A stretch of DNA of 48,266 bases from a virus. Positions within the stretch are counted from its first letter, which is position 1. The number at the start of each line of letters is the position of its first letter. Shown here in pieces: positions 8,083 to 13,853 of the stretch. A program made the position numbers and the translations under genes. The notes below the pieces were generated by a model, which saw nothing but the letters and a program-made list of their open reading frames with translations, made no database searches and was not told where the DNA came from. The stretch spans positions 1-48,266 of the IMG/VR virus record IMGVR_UViG_3300034272_000895; one strand, written 5' to 3'.

Positions 8083-8951
8083 TATGATGCAAATGTTAAC
8101 GTTTGGCTTGATACCTTCTGTACCTCCACAAGGCTCTTCTGGGAAATCGAAATACCATCACCCACGGCGCTAACAACAACTTCAATGTAGTTTGATGCAG
8201 CGGCTCCAAGCACATGGGTAAACGAAATAACTTCAGAAGCTCCTACCGCAAGGGCTCCGGTTTTGTGAGTTCTGATTGTAGCACCATTGAGCCTAAGGGC
8301 AACAGTCAATACTGAACCATTGGTTCCGCAGGTAGCCTCGAGGTTAACCCCTACACGAACAGCCCCATCTTGAGAAACAAGGATTCTTGTGTTGCTAGTT
8401 CCAAGGGTGAATCCAGAGCTGAACGAGTAGCTTGCGTCGTCGTTAGCGTTATTTACTGCGTAGTAGGTTAGCGGGGTTATGCTAGTCGTAACAGCCTGAG
8501 ATGCTGATGTTCTTGCGTACATAGCCTGACCAAGCGACTCTTGTGCTATGGTCATGGTGTCCGTAGATGCGTTGGTAGTGATGACTACACCTGAGCCCGG
8601 GATGATTCCAAGCTGGTCAGATGGGCTATCGGCAACAAGACTAGACTGGCCGGTTACGGCAATGGTGGTGAAGCTGTTTACCTGCTCGAATGATGAAGAG
8701 CCGAGCTCACGTACCTTGACGGTGTTGTCGGTATCGTCGTACACCAGAACGGTCGTCTCACTAGATGATATCGTTGGGGTGTTCGTGATAAGAAGCGAAG
8801 AAACCTCTACAGCGGTGGTTCCAACGCTCAATGCAGTTGCATTGCCTGCTCCGTCTTCTATGTTCTTAATGGTAGTAGAAGCCTGACCGCTGCTAAGCTT
8901 GAGCAGCGATGGATAGGTGTCTTTTGGTTTAGAGCCAGTTAAAGTAGCCAT
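8082..8951 (-). CDS. Fibre/head-decoration-like protein with C-terminal jelly-roll-like domain
   Basis: A 289-aa Ser/Thr/Val-rich protein. The N-terminal half (about 1-140) is fibre-like, with the LGIIPGSGVVITTNASTDTM block. The C-terminal half (about 150-289), with YYAVNNANDDASYSF, ILVSQDGAVRVGVNLEA and YIEVVVSAVGDGISISQKS, looks like a C1q/TNF-type jelly roll used at fibre tips. It starts at the edge of the palindromic divergent promoter 8951-8990, opposite the MarR-like gene, and heads the terminase/portal transcript. The receptor or decoration role is inferred. Confidence 0.55.
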   Translation of the reverse strand: MATLTGSKPKDTYPSLLKLSSGQASTTIKNIEDGAGNATALSVGTTAVEVSSLLITNTPTISSSETTVLVYDDTDNTVKVRELGSSSFEQVNSFTTIAVTGQSSLVADSPSDQLGIIPGSGVVITTNASTDTMTIAQESLGQAMYARTSASQAVTTSITPLTYYAVNNANDDASYSFSSGFTLGTSNTRILVSQDGAVRVGVNLEATCGTNGSVLTVALRLNGATIRTHKTGALAVGASEVISFTHVLGAAASNYIEVVVSAVGDGISISQKSLVEVQKVSSQTLTFAS

Positions 8952-8990
8952 TAATTCCTAATTTTGTTGTCATACAAAAGTAAGAATTAA
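8951..8990. promoter_or_regulatory. Palindromic face-to-face promoter region
   Basis: Two 17-nt arms (8951-8967 and 8974-8990) match as an inverted repeat at 15 of 17 positions around the 6-nt centre TGTCAT. Each arm contains a TAnnTTTG -7 box: TAATTTTG at 8959-8966 pointing right toward the MarR-like gene, and TACTTTTG at 8982-8975 pointing left toward the fibre/terminase block. The two polymerase sites overlap, so binding at the palindrome could control both directions. No clear -33 TTTG is seen on either side. Confidence 0.6.
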
Positions 8991-8994
8991 ATTT

Positions 8995-9453
8995 ATGCCA
9001 GTAAGCAGAGTGGCCAAGTCGAAGATGTTTCGTGAGGCCAGCAAGTTGAACAAAAGGTTCGTGTCGCATCACGGGCTAAAGGATTTGTTCCGAACCTTAG
9101 ATTACTACCGAAAGAAGGGAGAGCTTACGGTGACGCAGATGTCATTTATGACGTGGGCATACGAGTATGAATTCTTTACCATTGACTACGCATGCGACAA
9201 GCTGGACAGAAGTAAGCAGAACTTTCAGAGGACCATACTTTTCCCATTGCAGACGCTTGGGTATATGTATAAGCACTTCGATAAGCTGACTCCTTCGCAG
9301 ACGAGGGAAGACCATCTATTCCGTAGCGAGACTAAGTTCAACTACAGGGCCAGATTTGCCCTAACCCAAAAGGGTAGGATGTGGGTGAGTATCTTTTACC
9401 GGATGGCAGACGGAACGCTTAAAGGCGATTCCAGCGGTCCATCAGGGCATTGA
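8995..9453 (+). CDS. MarR-like winged helix-turn-helix protein
   Basis: A 152-aa protein on the rare rightward strand. The core (about residues 43-145) follows the MarR order: a helix with ELTVTQMSFMTWAYEYEF, a recognition-helix region DYACDKLDRSKQNFQRTI, a wing, then RARFALTQKGRMWVSIFYR, matching the usual linker LTxKGR helix. MarR proteins are dimeric regulators that bind palindromic sites, often over their own promoter. Here a near-perfect palindrome holding both divergent promoters lies directly upstream, so autoregulation plus control of the terminase/portal block is a reasonable inference. The 3' end overlaps the antisense small gene 9419-9565. Confidence 0.6.
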   Translation: MPVSRVAKSKMFREASKLNKRFVSHHGLKDLFRTLDYYRKKGELTVTQMSFMTWAYEYEFFTIDYACDKLDRSKQNFQRTILFPLQTLGYMYKHFDKLTPSQTREDHLFRSETKFNYRARFALTQKGRMWVSIFYRMADGTLKGDSSGPSGH

Positions 9454-9565
9454 ACTCAATATCGATTTTGTGTTCCACCAGCAGGTCGTGTTGCAGGCGG
9501 TCGGGAGATGTTCCTTCCTCTTTGTAGAGGAGAATCATTTGGTTGATGAATCCTTTCGTTTCCAT
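9419..9565 (-). CDS. Small 48-aa hypothetical protein
   Basis: An ORF beginning METKGFINQMILLYKEEG and ending NALMDRWNRL, mostly helical and amphipathic. It overlaps the end of the rightward MarR-like gene by 35 nt in antisense, forming a convergent tail-to-tail pair. Its start codon lies within a compound palindrome (9564-9593), suggesting regulated expression. No family is recognised. Confidence 0.5.
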   Translation of the reverse strand: METKGFINQMILLYKEEGTSPDRLQHDLLVEHKIDIEFNALMDRWNRL

Positions 9566-9593
9566 TTTAGTGTTGTTAGTGTGACACTAAAAT
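9564..9593. promoter_or_regulatory. Compound palindrome (operator-like), TTAGTGT repeats
   Basis: ATTTTAGTGT (9564-9573) and ACACTAAAAT (9584-9593) are perfect 10-bp inverted arms separated by 10 nt. That spacer contains a second TTAGTGT (9576-9582), which itself forms TTAGTGT-G-ACACTAA with the right arm. The result is two direct TTAGTGT half-sites and one inverted half-site, overlapping the start codon of the gene at 9565. It could bind a dimeric repressor such as the adjacent MarR-like protein. A run of T follows on the plus strand (9599-9605), so an AT-rich terminator for the MarR-like gene is an alternative. Confidence 0.5.
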
Positions 9594-9617
9594 AAAAATT
9601 TTTTTGATTCGTGCAAC

Positions 9618-9794
9618 TTATTTGGAATGATACTTCATTTCCTTGAACGGCATCTCGAGAGAAGCTCCTTTGTGTGGCTTAAAGTCCTCACCATGCTTCA
9701 TCAGGAAATAGCGTCCACGCTCTGTCATCCAGTGGTAGCCTTCTGGGGCTTTCACCATAATCTCCCCGGACTTTGATTTCTTAACGGCTTTCAT
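9618..9794 (-). CDS. Small 58-aa protein with MKAVK start
   Basis: A 58-aa basic protein beginning MKAVKKSKSGEIMVKAP, followed by EGYHWMTERGRYFLM. The GYHWM segment is familiar from small Bacteroidetes phage proteins, but no function is known. The start overlaps the upstream gene by 14 nt. It shares its N-terminal MKAVK with two other small genes in the same run (10058 and 10297). Confidence 0.6.
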   Translation of the reverse strand: MKAVKKSKSGEIMVKAPEGYHWMTERGRYFLMKHGEDFKPHKGASLEMPFKEMKYHSK

Positions 9795-9918
9795 TTACTT
9801 CCTCTAGCATTAGCTTGTTTAGGATGTCGTGATTCACAGCCATGCGCTTAATAAACGCAAGCTGGGTGTTCCGGCTCAGCCTTTTGTGCTGTTCTCTCTT
9901 CTTAGCAGAGGTTGCCAT
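9781..9918 (-). CDS. Small 45-aa basic protein
   Basis: A 45-aa ORF beginning MATSAKKREQHKRLSRNTQ and then helical (LAFIKRMAVNHDILNKLM). The start overlaps the upstream stop by one base (TGATG), which supports real translation. The N-terminal 20 residues are very basic, so nucleic acid binding is possible. Family not recognised. Confidence 0.5.
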   Translation of the reverse strand: MATSAKKREQHKRLSRNTQLAFIKRMAVNHDILNKLMLEEVNESR

Positions 9919-10058
9919 CACTTCTCTTCCTCCTTGTACTTAGCGCAAATCTCAAACATAACAACAGACGTTCCCGCCGTTGCCTTCTTGATGATTGCCA
10001 CCACCTCATCGAGGTTTTCGCCCTTGGCTTCTACCTCTTCAAGTTTAACTGCTTTCAT
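9918..10058 (-). CDS. Small 46-aa protein with MKAVK start
   Basis: An ORF beginning MKAVKLEEVEAKGENLDEVV, ending in a short helix with KYKEEEK. It belongs to the run of tiny genes transcribed leftward from the promoter at 10373-10404. It shares the first five residues with its neighbours but not the rest. No function is recognised. Confidence 0.5.
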   Translation of the reverse strand: MKAVKLEEVEAKGENLDEVVAIIKKATAGTSVVMFEICAKYKEEEK

Positions 10059-10069
10059 AACAAACGTAT

Positions 10070-10297
10070 TTAGCGCAAAGGTACTTCTTTTACAGATGTG
10101 GCTCCGGGGAAGGTGTGCTTCCCAGAATACGGTTCAGCAACCTTCTCGTCCCCCACATCCGGGATAAGACGCAGCTTCATACCGGTCTTGGACATATCGA
10201 TGGTATCCCCATCAATGATGATGTACTTGCGTGTACGATACGGGGAGCCATCGCTGTACCCCCTTACTTGCACGTCCTGCTTCTTGATAGCTTTCAT
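10070..10297 (-). CDS. Hypothetical 75-aa protein, first gene of a small operon
   Basis: I chose the ATG at 10297 (MKAIKKQDVQVRG) over upstream in-frame starts, because the promoter -7 box lies at 10373-10380 and the longer form would begin inside it. The protein is beta-rich (RTRKYIIIDGDTIDMSKTG, MKLRLIPDVG), possibly a small barrel. It is first in the leftward run 10297-9419. Confidence 0.6.
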   Translation of the reverse strand: MKAIKKQDVQVRGYSDGSPYRTRKYIIIDGDTIDMSKTGMKLRLIPDVGDEKVAEPYSGKHTFPGATSVKEVPLR

Positions 10298-10362
10298 TCT
10301 GTTCTGCTTTACCCTTACAAAATTAAGACAATCAACAGAATGATGAAATCGAAGATTAGCAC

Positions 10363-10375
10363 TTGACAATGTCAA
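10363..10375. promoter_or_regulatory. TTGACA-A-TGTCAA palindrome (operator candidate)
   Basis: A perfect 6-bp inverted repeat around one A. It overlaps the -7 box of the leftward promoter (10373-10380) and supplies the TTG of a candidate rightward -33 box (10363-10365), which is followed after 20 nt by TAACTTCG (10386-10393, one mismatch from TAnnTTTG). A protein bound here would block both. Confidence 0.5.
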
Positions 10376-10404
10376 ATTTATTTCGTAACTTCGCTAACGA
10401 CAAA
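10373..10404 (-). promoter_or_regulatory. Bacteroidetes-type promoter for the 10297-9419 operon
   Basis: On the minus strand TTTG (10404-10401) is followed after exactly 20 nt by TAAATTTG (10380-10373), a full match to the -33/-7 consensus. Predicted transcription begins near 10366, leaving a leader of about 70 nt before the ATG at 10297. Confidence 0.75.
10386..10393 (+). promoter_or_regulatory. Candidate rightward -7 box for the small basic gene
   Basis: TAACTTCG differs from TAnnTTTG at one base and follows TTG (10363-10365) by 20 nt. It precedes the ATG at 10412 by 18 nt and overlaps the leftward promoter, giving a divergent overlapping pair. Confidence 0.35.
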
Positions 10405-10411
10405 GCTCGCT

Positions 10412-10555
10412 ATGGCAAAGCAAGGGCGTCGCCAAAGCAGAGCCCGCCAGCTAGCAAAGTCACACAAGCGTGTCAAGCGGGGAGACTATTTGCTCACAGA
10501 CACCCACACACCAATCACGGAACCACATTCAACTTGCTGTAAACCCGCTGCTTAG
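10412..10555 (+). CDS. Small 47-aa basic protein (regulator candidate)
   Basis: A rightward ORF starting MAKQGRRQSRARQLAKSHKR, extremely basic over the first ~23 residues and ending in THSTCCKPAA with paired cysteines. It lies divergently from the 10297 operon at a palindromic overlapping promoter region, the arrangement expected of a small DNA-binding regulator. No helix-turn-helix can be assigned by eye, so it could also be a nucleic-acid-binding peptide of another kind. Existence is supported by context more than by length. Confidence 0.4.
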   Translation: MAKQGRRQSRARQLAKSHKRVKRGDYLLTDTHTPITEPHSTCCKPAA

Positions 10556-10856
10556 GCCCTTTGGGTTGAACAGATTCTTTAACCCAGTTCCGTTCCTGCT
10601 TTGGTTTTATTATTAAACCACCTGCAAACCAGTTAGTTAACACCTCTACATTAAAGCTACACTTTAAATTATTTGAACAGCAATAGTCACACCATTGTGT
10701 TGACGTCACCAAAATGGTCGCTGAGTAATGTACAGGGTGGGGATTATATACGCTTCCAGCGATAGGAAAATGACATCGGAAACCGATTCCCAAACCCATG
10801 GGGCACCCTCGGGAACCACCCAAACCAGAAGTTTTAGCGTTTTTTCTGGGTACCAA
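10515..10856 (-). CDS. Doubtful 113-aa ORF
   Basis: A leftward ORF of 113 aa with a Cys cluster (WCDYCCSNNLKC) and a basic C-terminus, in an otherwise gene-poor stretch. Codon use is unlike the neighbours (many TTA, AAT and ATA codons), and the N-terminal 45 residues are Gly/Pro-rich and weakly protein-like. It overlaps the rightward basic ORF by 41 nt. It could be a small zinc-binding protein or a chance frame. Confidence 0.25.
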   Translation of the reverse strand: MVPRKNAKTSGLGGSRGCPMGLGIGFRCHFPIAGSVYNPHPVHYSATILVTSTQWCDYCCSNNLKCSFNVEVLTNWFAGGLIIKPKQERNWVKESVQPKGPKQRVYSKLNVVP

Positions 10857-10861
10857 ACTCC

Positions 10862-11098
10862 CTAGTCAAGCACCTGCCAAACCTCGGTCAATACAGCTGG
10901 TACCGACATCCTATAATATACATTATGTTAATTGGACCTTTTGTCAGGTCGTTTAGGACAGGTCGCAGGGCATGCCCCTCCCCCACCCCGGGCACCTACC
11001 GACGGCCTGCAGGGCCCGCCACTACTGGCTTTCAGGCCAAGCTGACAATCCCCCCTCCCTCTTTACGCTCAAATCAAATCATCAAACCACTACAATCA
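10862..11098. other. GC-rich gene-poor stretch with palindromes
   Basis: No convincing ORF. The portion 10960-11060 is visibly richer in G+C than its surroundings and contains GGGCATGCCC (perfect 10-bp palindrome), CCCCGGG, GGCCTGCAGGGCC and several C-runs. An AT-rich island, CCTATAATATACATTATG, precedes it (10911-10926). It lies downstream of the nuclease gene ending at 11099. Structured RNA, a replication origin or a replaced segment are possible; nothing seen decides among them. Confidence 0.4.
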
Positions 11099-12013
11099 CT
11101 ACACCCAAACTGACTTGACATACGATGTATGTGTGACCAGCTCATGCAATGGTGGTATCCATCCCTCCGCATTGTCGTCCCCGTAGGTGCTGTTACCCGT
11201 TGTGCGGTACGATGAGGTGAGCAGATGGCTGAGTAGTTCGTCTCGTTTAAACACGTGAGCGACGTTGTCTGGTGCGATGATGTAGACGTAGTAGTCTGCC
11301 TTTGACGCCATGATTCCGGAGTCTTCGTTGGCTCGTGTGTTGCGGTACTCGATGTATAGGTTTGGCTTGTCTGGGGTATTTCGTTTGGCTGCCCAGTACA
11401 TTGCCTTCTCGTCGTACTTGACCTCGAACGTGATGGTCTTTGGTCCTTTGGTTGCCTTGATATCCCAGTCGTAGAACTTGGTATCTGGTGCTGTTTGGAT
11501 TGCGTATCCGTGTGCGGTCATGTGTGCTGACCATAGCTGTTCTCCTTTCTTCCCGGTTGCGGTGAAGTCGAGGCTATCAACGAATATGCATTGTTCTTTG
11601 CTGAGCTCGTAGAACTCGTCATTGCCTTGCCGTGAGCGTGCGCTGACTGACTTGGTGACTTTGTTCTCTGGCTTAAATATATCTGTGCTCTTGGCGACGA
11701 TGATGGCTTCTGTTTCCCGGCACACCACGCAGTACCAGAACTCTCTGTCTGTGTACTTATGCTTGCGTGCGAGGAATGAAACGGTTGGAAATGGAAAGTC
11801 TTGATGGCTTGTCCACGGGTAGTTGTGTTTGACTTCAACCTCGTAGCGTGCCACTTTGTTGGTGGCTTTGTCCCTTGCTGCTAGGTCGATAGCGTACTTA
11901 TCACGTGGTGTAAGCACCTCGAGACCGAGGCGTAGCAGGTGGCGCTTTACCACTTGCTTACCCCAGTCGTCGTTGGCGTTGAAATCGTCTTGAGAGAATG
12001 CTCCTGCGCTCAC
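11099..12013 (-). CDS. Tandem PD-(D/E)XK nuclease-like protein
   Basis: A 304-aa protein with two nuclease-like signatures. Domain 1 (about 16-125): D43 in YAIDLA, then YEVEVKH with E60-x-K62. Domain 2 (about 150-250): FYDWDIKA (D184), then TFEVKYDE with E197-x-K199, followed by an IEYRNT strand and a Lys/Asp-rich segment (MASKADYYVYI) common in phage Hjc/RecB-like nucleases. Each looks like a complete beta-beta-alpha core, so the protein may be an internal duplication acting as a pseudo-dimer. The GTG start overlaps the upstream stop (GTGA). Roles could include host DNA degradation, recombination or anti-defence. Last gene of the coupled operon from 14749. Confidence 0.6.
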   Translation of the reverse strand: MSAGAFSQDDFNANDDWGKQVVKRHLLRLGLEVLTPRDKYAIDLAARDKATNKVARYEVEVKHNYPWTSHQDFPFPTVSFLARKHKYTDREFWYCVVCRETEAIIVAKSTDIFKPENKVTKSVSARSRQGNDEFYELSKEQCIFVDSLDFTATGKKGEQLWSAHMTAHGYAIQTAPDTKFYDWDIKATKGPKTITFEVKYDEKAMYWAAKRNTPDKPNLYIEYRNTRANEDSGIMASKADYYVYIIAPDNVAHVFKRDELLSHLLTSSYRTTGNSTYGDDNAEGWIPPLHELVTHTSYVKSVWV

Positions 12014-12264
12014 TGATAGCTTGGTACTACCACTTGCTCGATGTACTCTTTGGTAGCCCTGTTGATGTAGATGGGCGTACCGGGACCAACGTATGCTCCG
12101 AAGGTGTTGTACTCAAGATAATCTAGCGCTTCATCAACCTCCATCCCGTCTCTGTTGACGAGGGTGAAAATCATCTTCTGGACGTCGTAGACGACACGTC
12201 CGGAGACGTGGCAGTAGCCGACGATAGCCTCGTCGAATCCGTCTGCAAATAGAATCTCGTTCAT
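12010..12264 (-). CDS. Conserved phage hypothetical protein (84 aa)
   Basis: Starts at 12264 (MNEILFADGFDEAIVGYCH). The pattern FDEAIVGY, then MIFTLVNRDGMEVDEALDYL, then EYNTFGAYVGPGTPIYI is that of a widespread phage protein of unknown function found in many tailed phages and giant viruses. It overlaps both neighbours by 4 nt (ATGA upstream, GTGA downstream), so translation is coupled. No catalytic residues are evident. Confidence 0.7.
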   Translation of the reverse strand: MNEILFADGFDEAIVGYCHVSGRVVYDVQKMIFTLVNRDGMEVDEALDYLEYNTFGAYVGPGTPIYINRATKEYIEQVVVPSYQ

Positions 12265-12641
12265 TCCTCTGTCATTGCTTTGATGGTGGTGTATGGCGTG
12301 TGCTTCCAGTTGGTGGACGGGATGAATACCTTGCCGTCCTTGATGGTGCCTTCGATTTGGTTGAGCTCCTGATAGTACACGTTGTTCCAGTCGTACCATA
12401 GCACATATCCGAACTTGTATCCCCTCCCGTTCTTGTATGCTTCGAGGGTTGCTAGCTGTGCCAGTGTTGGCATATCGTTGATGAGCATGATGGCCGCCAG
12501 TGGCTTGCCTTCGAGCGTCAGTGAATAGTCGATGTGTTGTTGGTCCCCGAGCAGCTCTTTATTCCCCTTTGGGGCTTTTGCCACGAATGCCAGCAGTGCG
12601 TGCATCTCGTTGAGCTCGTTTATCATGGGTGTCTGTTGCAT
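12261..12641 (-). CDS. Hypothetical 126-aa protein
   Basis: Begins MQQTPMINELNEMHALLAF and contains LEGKPLAAIMLINDMPTLAQ and a Trp/Tyr-rich segment (YVLWYDWNNVYYQEL) before a C-terminal strand region. Its start lies inside the 3' part of the upstream nuclease gene (83-nt overlap), past that enzyme's nuclease core. No family is recognised. Confidence 0.6.
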   Translation of the reverse strand: MQQTPMINELNEMHALLAFVAKAPKGNKELLGDQQHIDYSLTLEGKPLAAIMLINDMPTLAQLATLEAYKNGRGYKFGYVLWYDWNNVYYQELNQIEGTIKDGKVFIPSTNWKHTPYTTIKAMTEE

Positions 12642-13035
12642 CTTTTAAATTGAGTTTGTTGGTGAATTGAATTATGCCTTTCTTCTGATTGTTCTTTGAG
12701 GGTGTTACCCTTAGTGAAAGCACGTTCCCGTACTCTCCTTCTGCCACGTAAGCAACTTTGTTTATTTCTGGGTTGTAGACTGCCAGTATGTCGAAGTCTG
12801 TGTTGAGTTCGGTCTTAAACCGGTGTGACGCCCGCATGGGCTTCACCTCTGCACGTCCGTTGGTGGTGCTTCGGTACTTGACCTGCACCCGGTAGAACTT
12901 GCCTTCGAATATTATCCCTAGGTCAAACGGGCAGGTTGCGCTCACCGGTGTCATCACCAAGCAATTCTGAAATATCAGGTCCGCCGTCACCAGCGCCACT
13001 CCGATATCCCCTTTGCTTGTTGTAGGATGATGCAC
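12559..13035 (-). CDS. PD-(D/E)XK endonuclease, PF11645-like
   Basis: A 158-aa protein beginning at a GTG. TSKGDIGVALVTADL, then PVSATCPFDLGIIF (D38), then FYRVQVKYRS (Q51-V-K53) follow the motif order of the PF11645 PD-(D/E)XK family, which includes the intron-homing enzyme I-SspI and many free-standing phage and cyanobacterial nucleases. The Q-x-K in place of E-x-K is usual there. The long overlap (113 nt) with the preceding gene and GTG start are odd. A basic C-terminus (HDKRAQRDARTAGIRG) would help DNA binding. It could be a free-standing homing or host-DNA nuclease. Confidence 0.7.
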   Translation of the reverse strand: MHHPTTSKGDIGVALVTADLIFQNCLVMTPVSATCPFDLGIIFEGKFYRVQVKYRSTTNGRAEVKPMRASHRFKTELNTDFDILAVYNPEINKVAYVAEGEYGNVLSLRVTPSKNNQKKGIIQFTNKLNLKDATDTHDKRAQRDARTAGIRGKSPKGE

Positions 13036-13183
13036 TAGGCAATAGGTTCTTTACTTTGGTCCAGTGCTTCCATTCCTTACTTCCGGGCTCGGACATTGCC
13101 AAAACCTGTTCTGCTTGTACTCGTGCGCTGTCACCATGTTTCGCTAGCATTTCTAGTGCCTTAAAGTTAGGGTCTAAATCCAT
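12923..13183 (-). CDS. Hypothetical 86-aa protein overlapping a nuclease gene
   Basis: Begins MDLDPNFKALEMLAKHGDSA, helical in the first 55 residues, then Gly/Asp-rich. The last 37 codons overlap the nuclease start in another frame. It overlaps the upstream gene by 10 nt. The combination suggests either a true out-of-frame overlap or an ancestral fusion broken by a frameshift. Confidence 0.5.
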   Translation of the reverse strand: MDLDPNFKALEMLAKHGDSARVQAEQVLAMSEPGSKEWKHWTKVKNLLPSASSYNKQRGYRSGAGDGGPDISELLGDDTGERNLPV

Positions 13184-13323
13184 TCGATTATCCTACTTAA
13201 TTTATCCTTAACACGTTGCCAAAAGGTGGGCTTTTTCTCCTCGATAAATTCATCTTCATCGAAGAACCAATCGAAGCGGATGTCGTCATCCTTTGCCATC
13301 TGTTTCTTCTGCTGCTCAGTCAT
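13174..13323 (-). CDS. Small 49-aa acidic/Trp-rich protein
   Basis: The ATG at 13323 (MTEQQKKQMAKDDDIRFD) was chosen since an upstream in-frame start lies well inside the preceding gene. The sequence is strongly charged, with FDWFFDEDEF followed by an amphipathic helix ending RIIEWI. It overlaps the upstream gene by 8 nt. No family is recognised. Confidence 0.5.
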   Translation of the reverse strand: MTEQQKKQMAKDDDIRFDWFFDEDEFIEEKKPTFWQRVKDKLSRIIEWI

Positions 13324-13543
13324 GGTACGGGTGTATATCTGAATCGTTAAACTTGTCATATTCCGGGTAGTGGAGCCCTTCGTTGCCATTGGAACCTATG
13401 ATGTCCATGCGCTTGTTGAGCTTTTCTTCTTGCTCATGCCACTCCTGCTGACGAGCGTGAGCTGAGCATGGGGATGGCAGTTGGTTGTCGACGTGATTCT
13501 GGCTGTCGCCAAGGTCATCCCAGTAGAGAAAAATCTGGTTCAT
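13316..13543 (-). CDS. Hypothetical 75-aa protein
   Basis: Begins MNQIFLYWDDLGDSQN and is rich in His, Asn, Asp and Gln, ending with DIHPYHD. It starts within the ATGA overlap with MazG-like (13540-13543). The composition suggests a disordered or metal-binding small protein; no family is recognised. Confidence 0.5.
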   Translation of the reverse strand: MNQIFLYWDDLGDSQNHVDNQLPSPCSAHARQQEWHEQEEKLNKRMDIIGSNGNEGLHYPEYDKFNDSDIHPYHD

Positions 13544-13842
13544 TGCTTGATGAATACCCCGTTAACTGTTTCTCCTTTGCGGTTGGCAATCTCACCATAG
13601 GCATGCTCTAGGCACTCCCACGGGCTAAGCTCCAGCTGGGCTGAGAGGATGATAAGCGTGACCAGTACGTCTCCGATGGCATCGATGGTTTCATCTTCTT
13701 TGTTCTTTGCGATAGCAGAGGACAGCTCACCGACTTCTTCGACCACCTTCAGCATCTGACGGGTGGCGTTCTCTGGTTTGACAAGGTCCCGGCGGTGTGC
13801 CCACTCGACGACCTTCATCTCTAGTTCTAGTATTTCATTCAT
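13540..13842 (-). CDS. mazG: MazG-like NTP pyrophosphohydrolase
   Basis: A 100-aa single-domain MazG-type all-alpha enzyme. The metal-binding signature is E35-E36-V-G-E39, followed by DAIGDVLV with D54 and D58. These enzymes hydrolyse (d)NTPs or (p)ppGpp-like nucleotides to NMP and pyrophosphate. Phage forms are thought to affect the starvation alarmone or clean the dNTP pool. The ATG at 13842 was chosen since the upstream alternative is TTG. ATGA overlap with the downstream gene. Confidence 0.85.
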   Translation of the reverse strand: MNEILELEMKVVEWAHRRDLVKPENATRQMLKVVEEVGELSSAIAKNKEDETIDAIGDVLVTLIILSAQLELSPWECLEHAYGEIANRKGETVNGVFIKQ

Positions 13843-13853
13843 GGCCTGCAAAT

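Noticed and set aside
10412-10555. A cro/cI-type lysogeny switch near the palindromic promoters
   Set aside because: There is no integrase, no recognised repressor with a dimerisation domain, and only a 47-aa basic ORF, so lysogeny is not supported.
10925-11113. Rightward 62-aa ORF in the GC-rich stretch
   Set aside because: Pro/Arg/Ser-rich low-quality sequence, runs into the end of the nuclease gene in antisense and has no promoter-like box.
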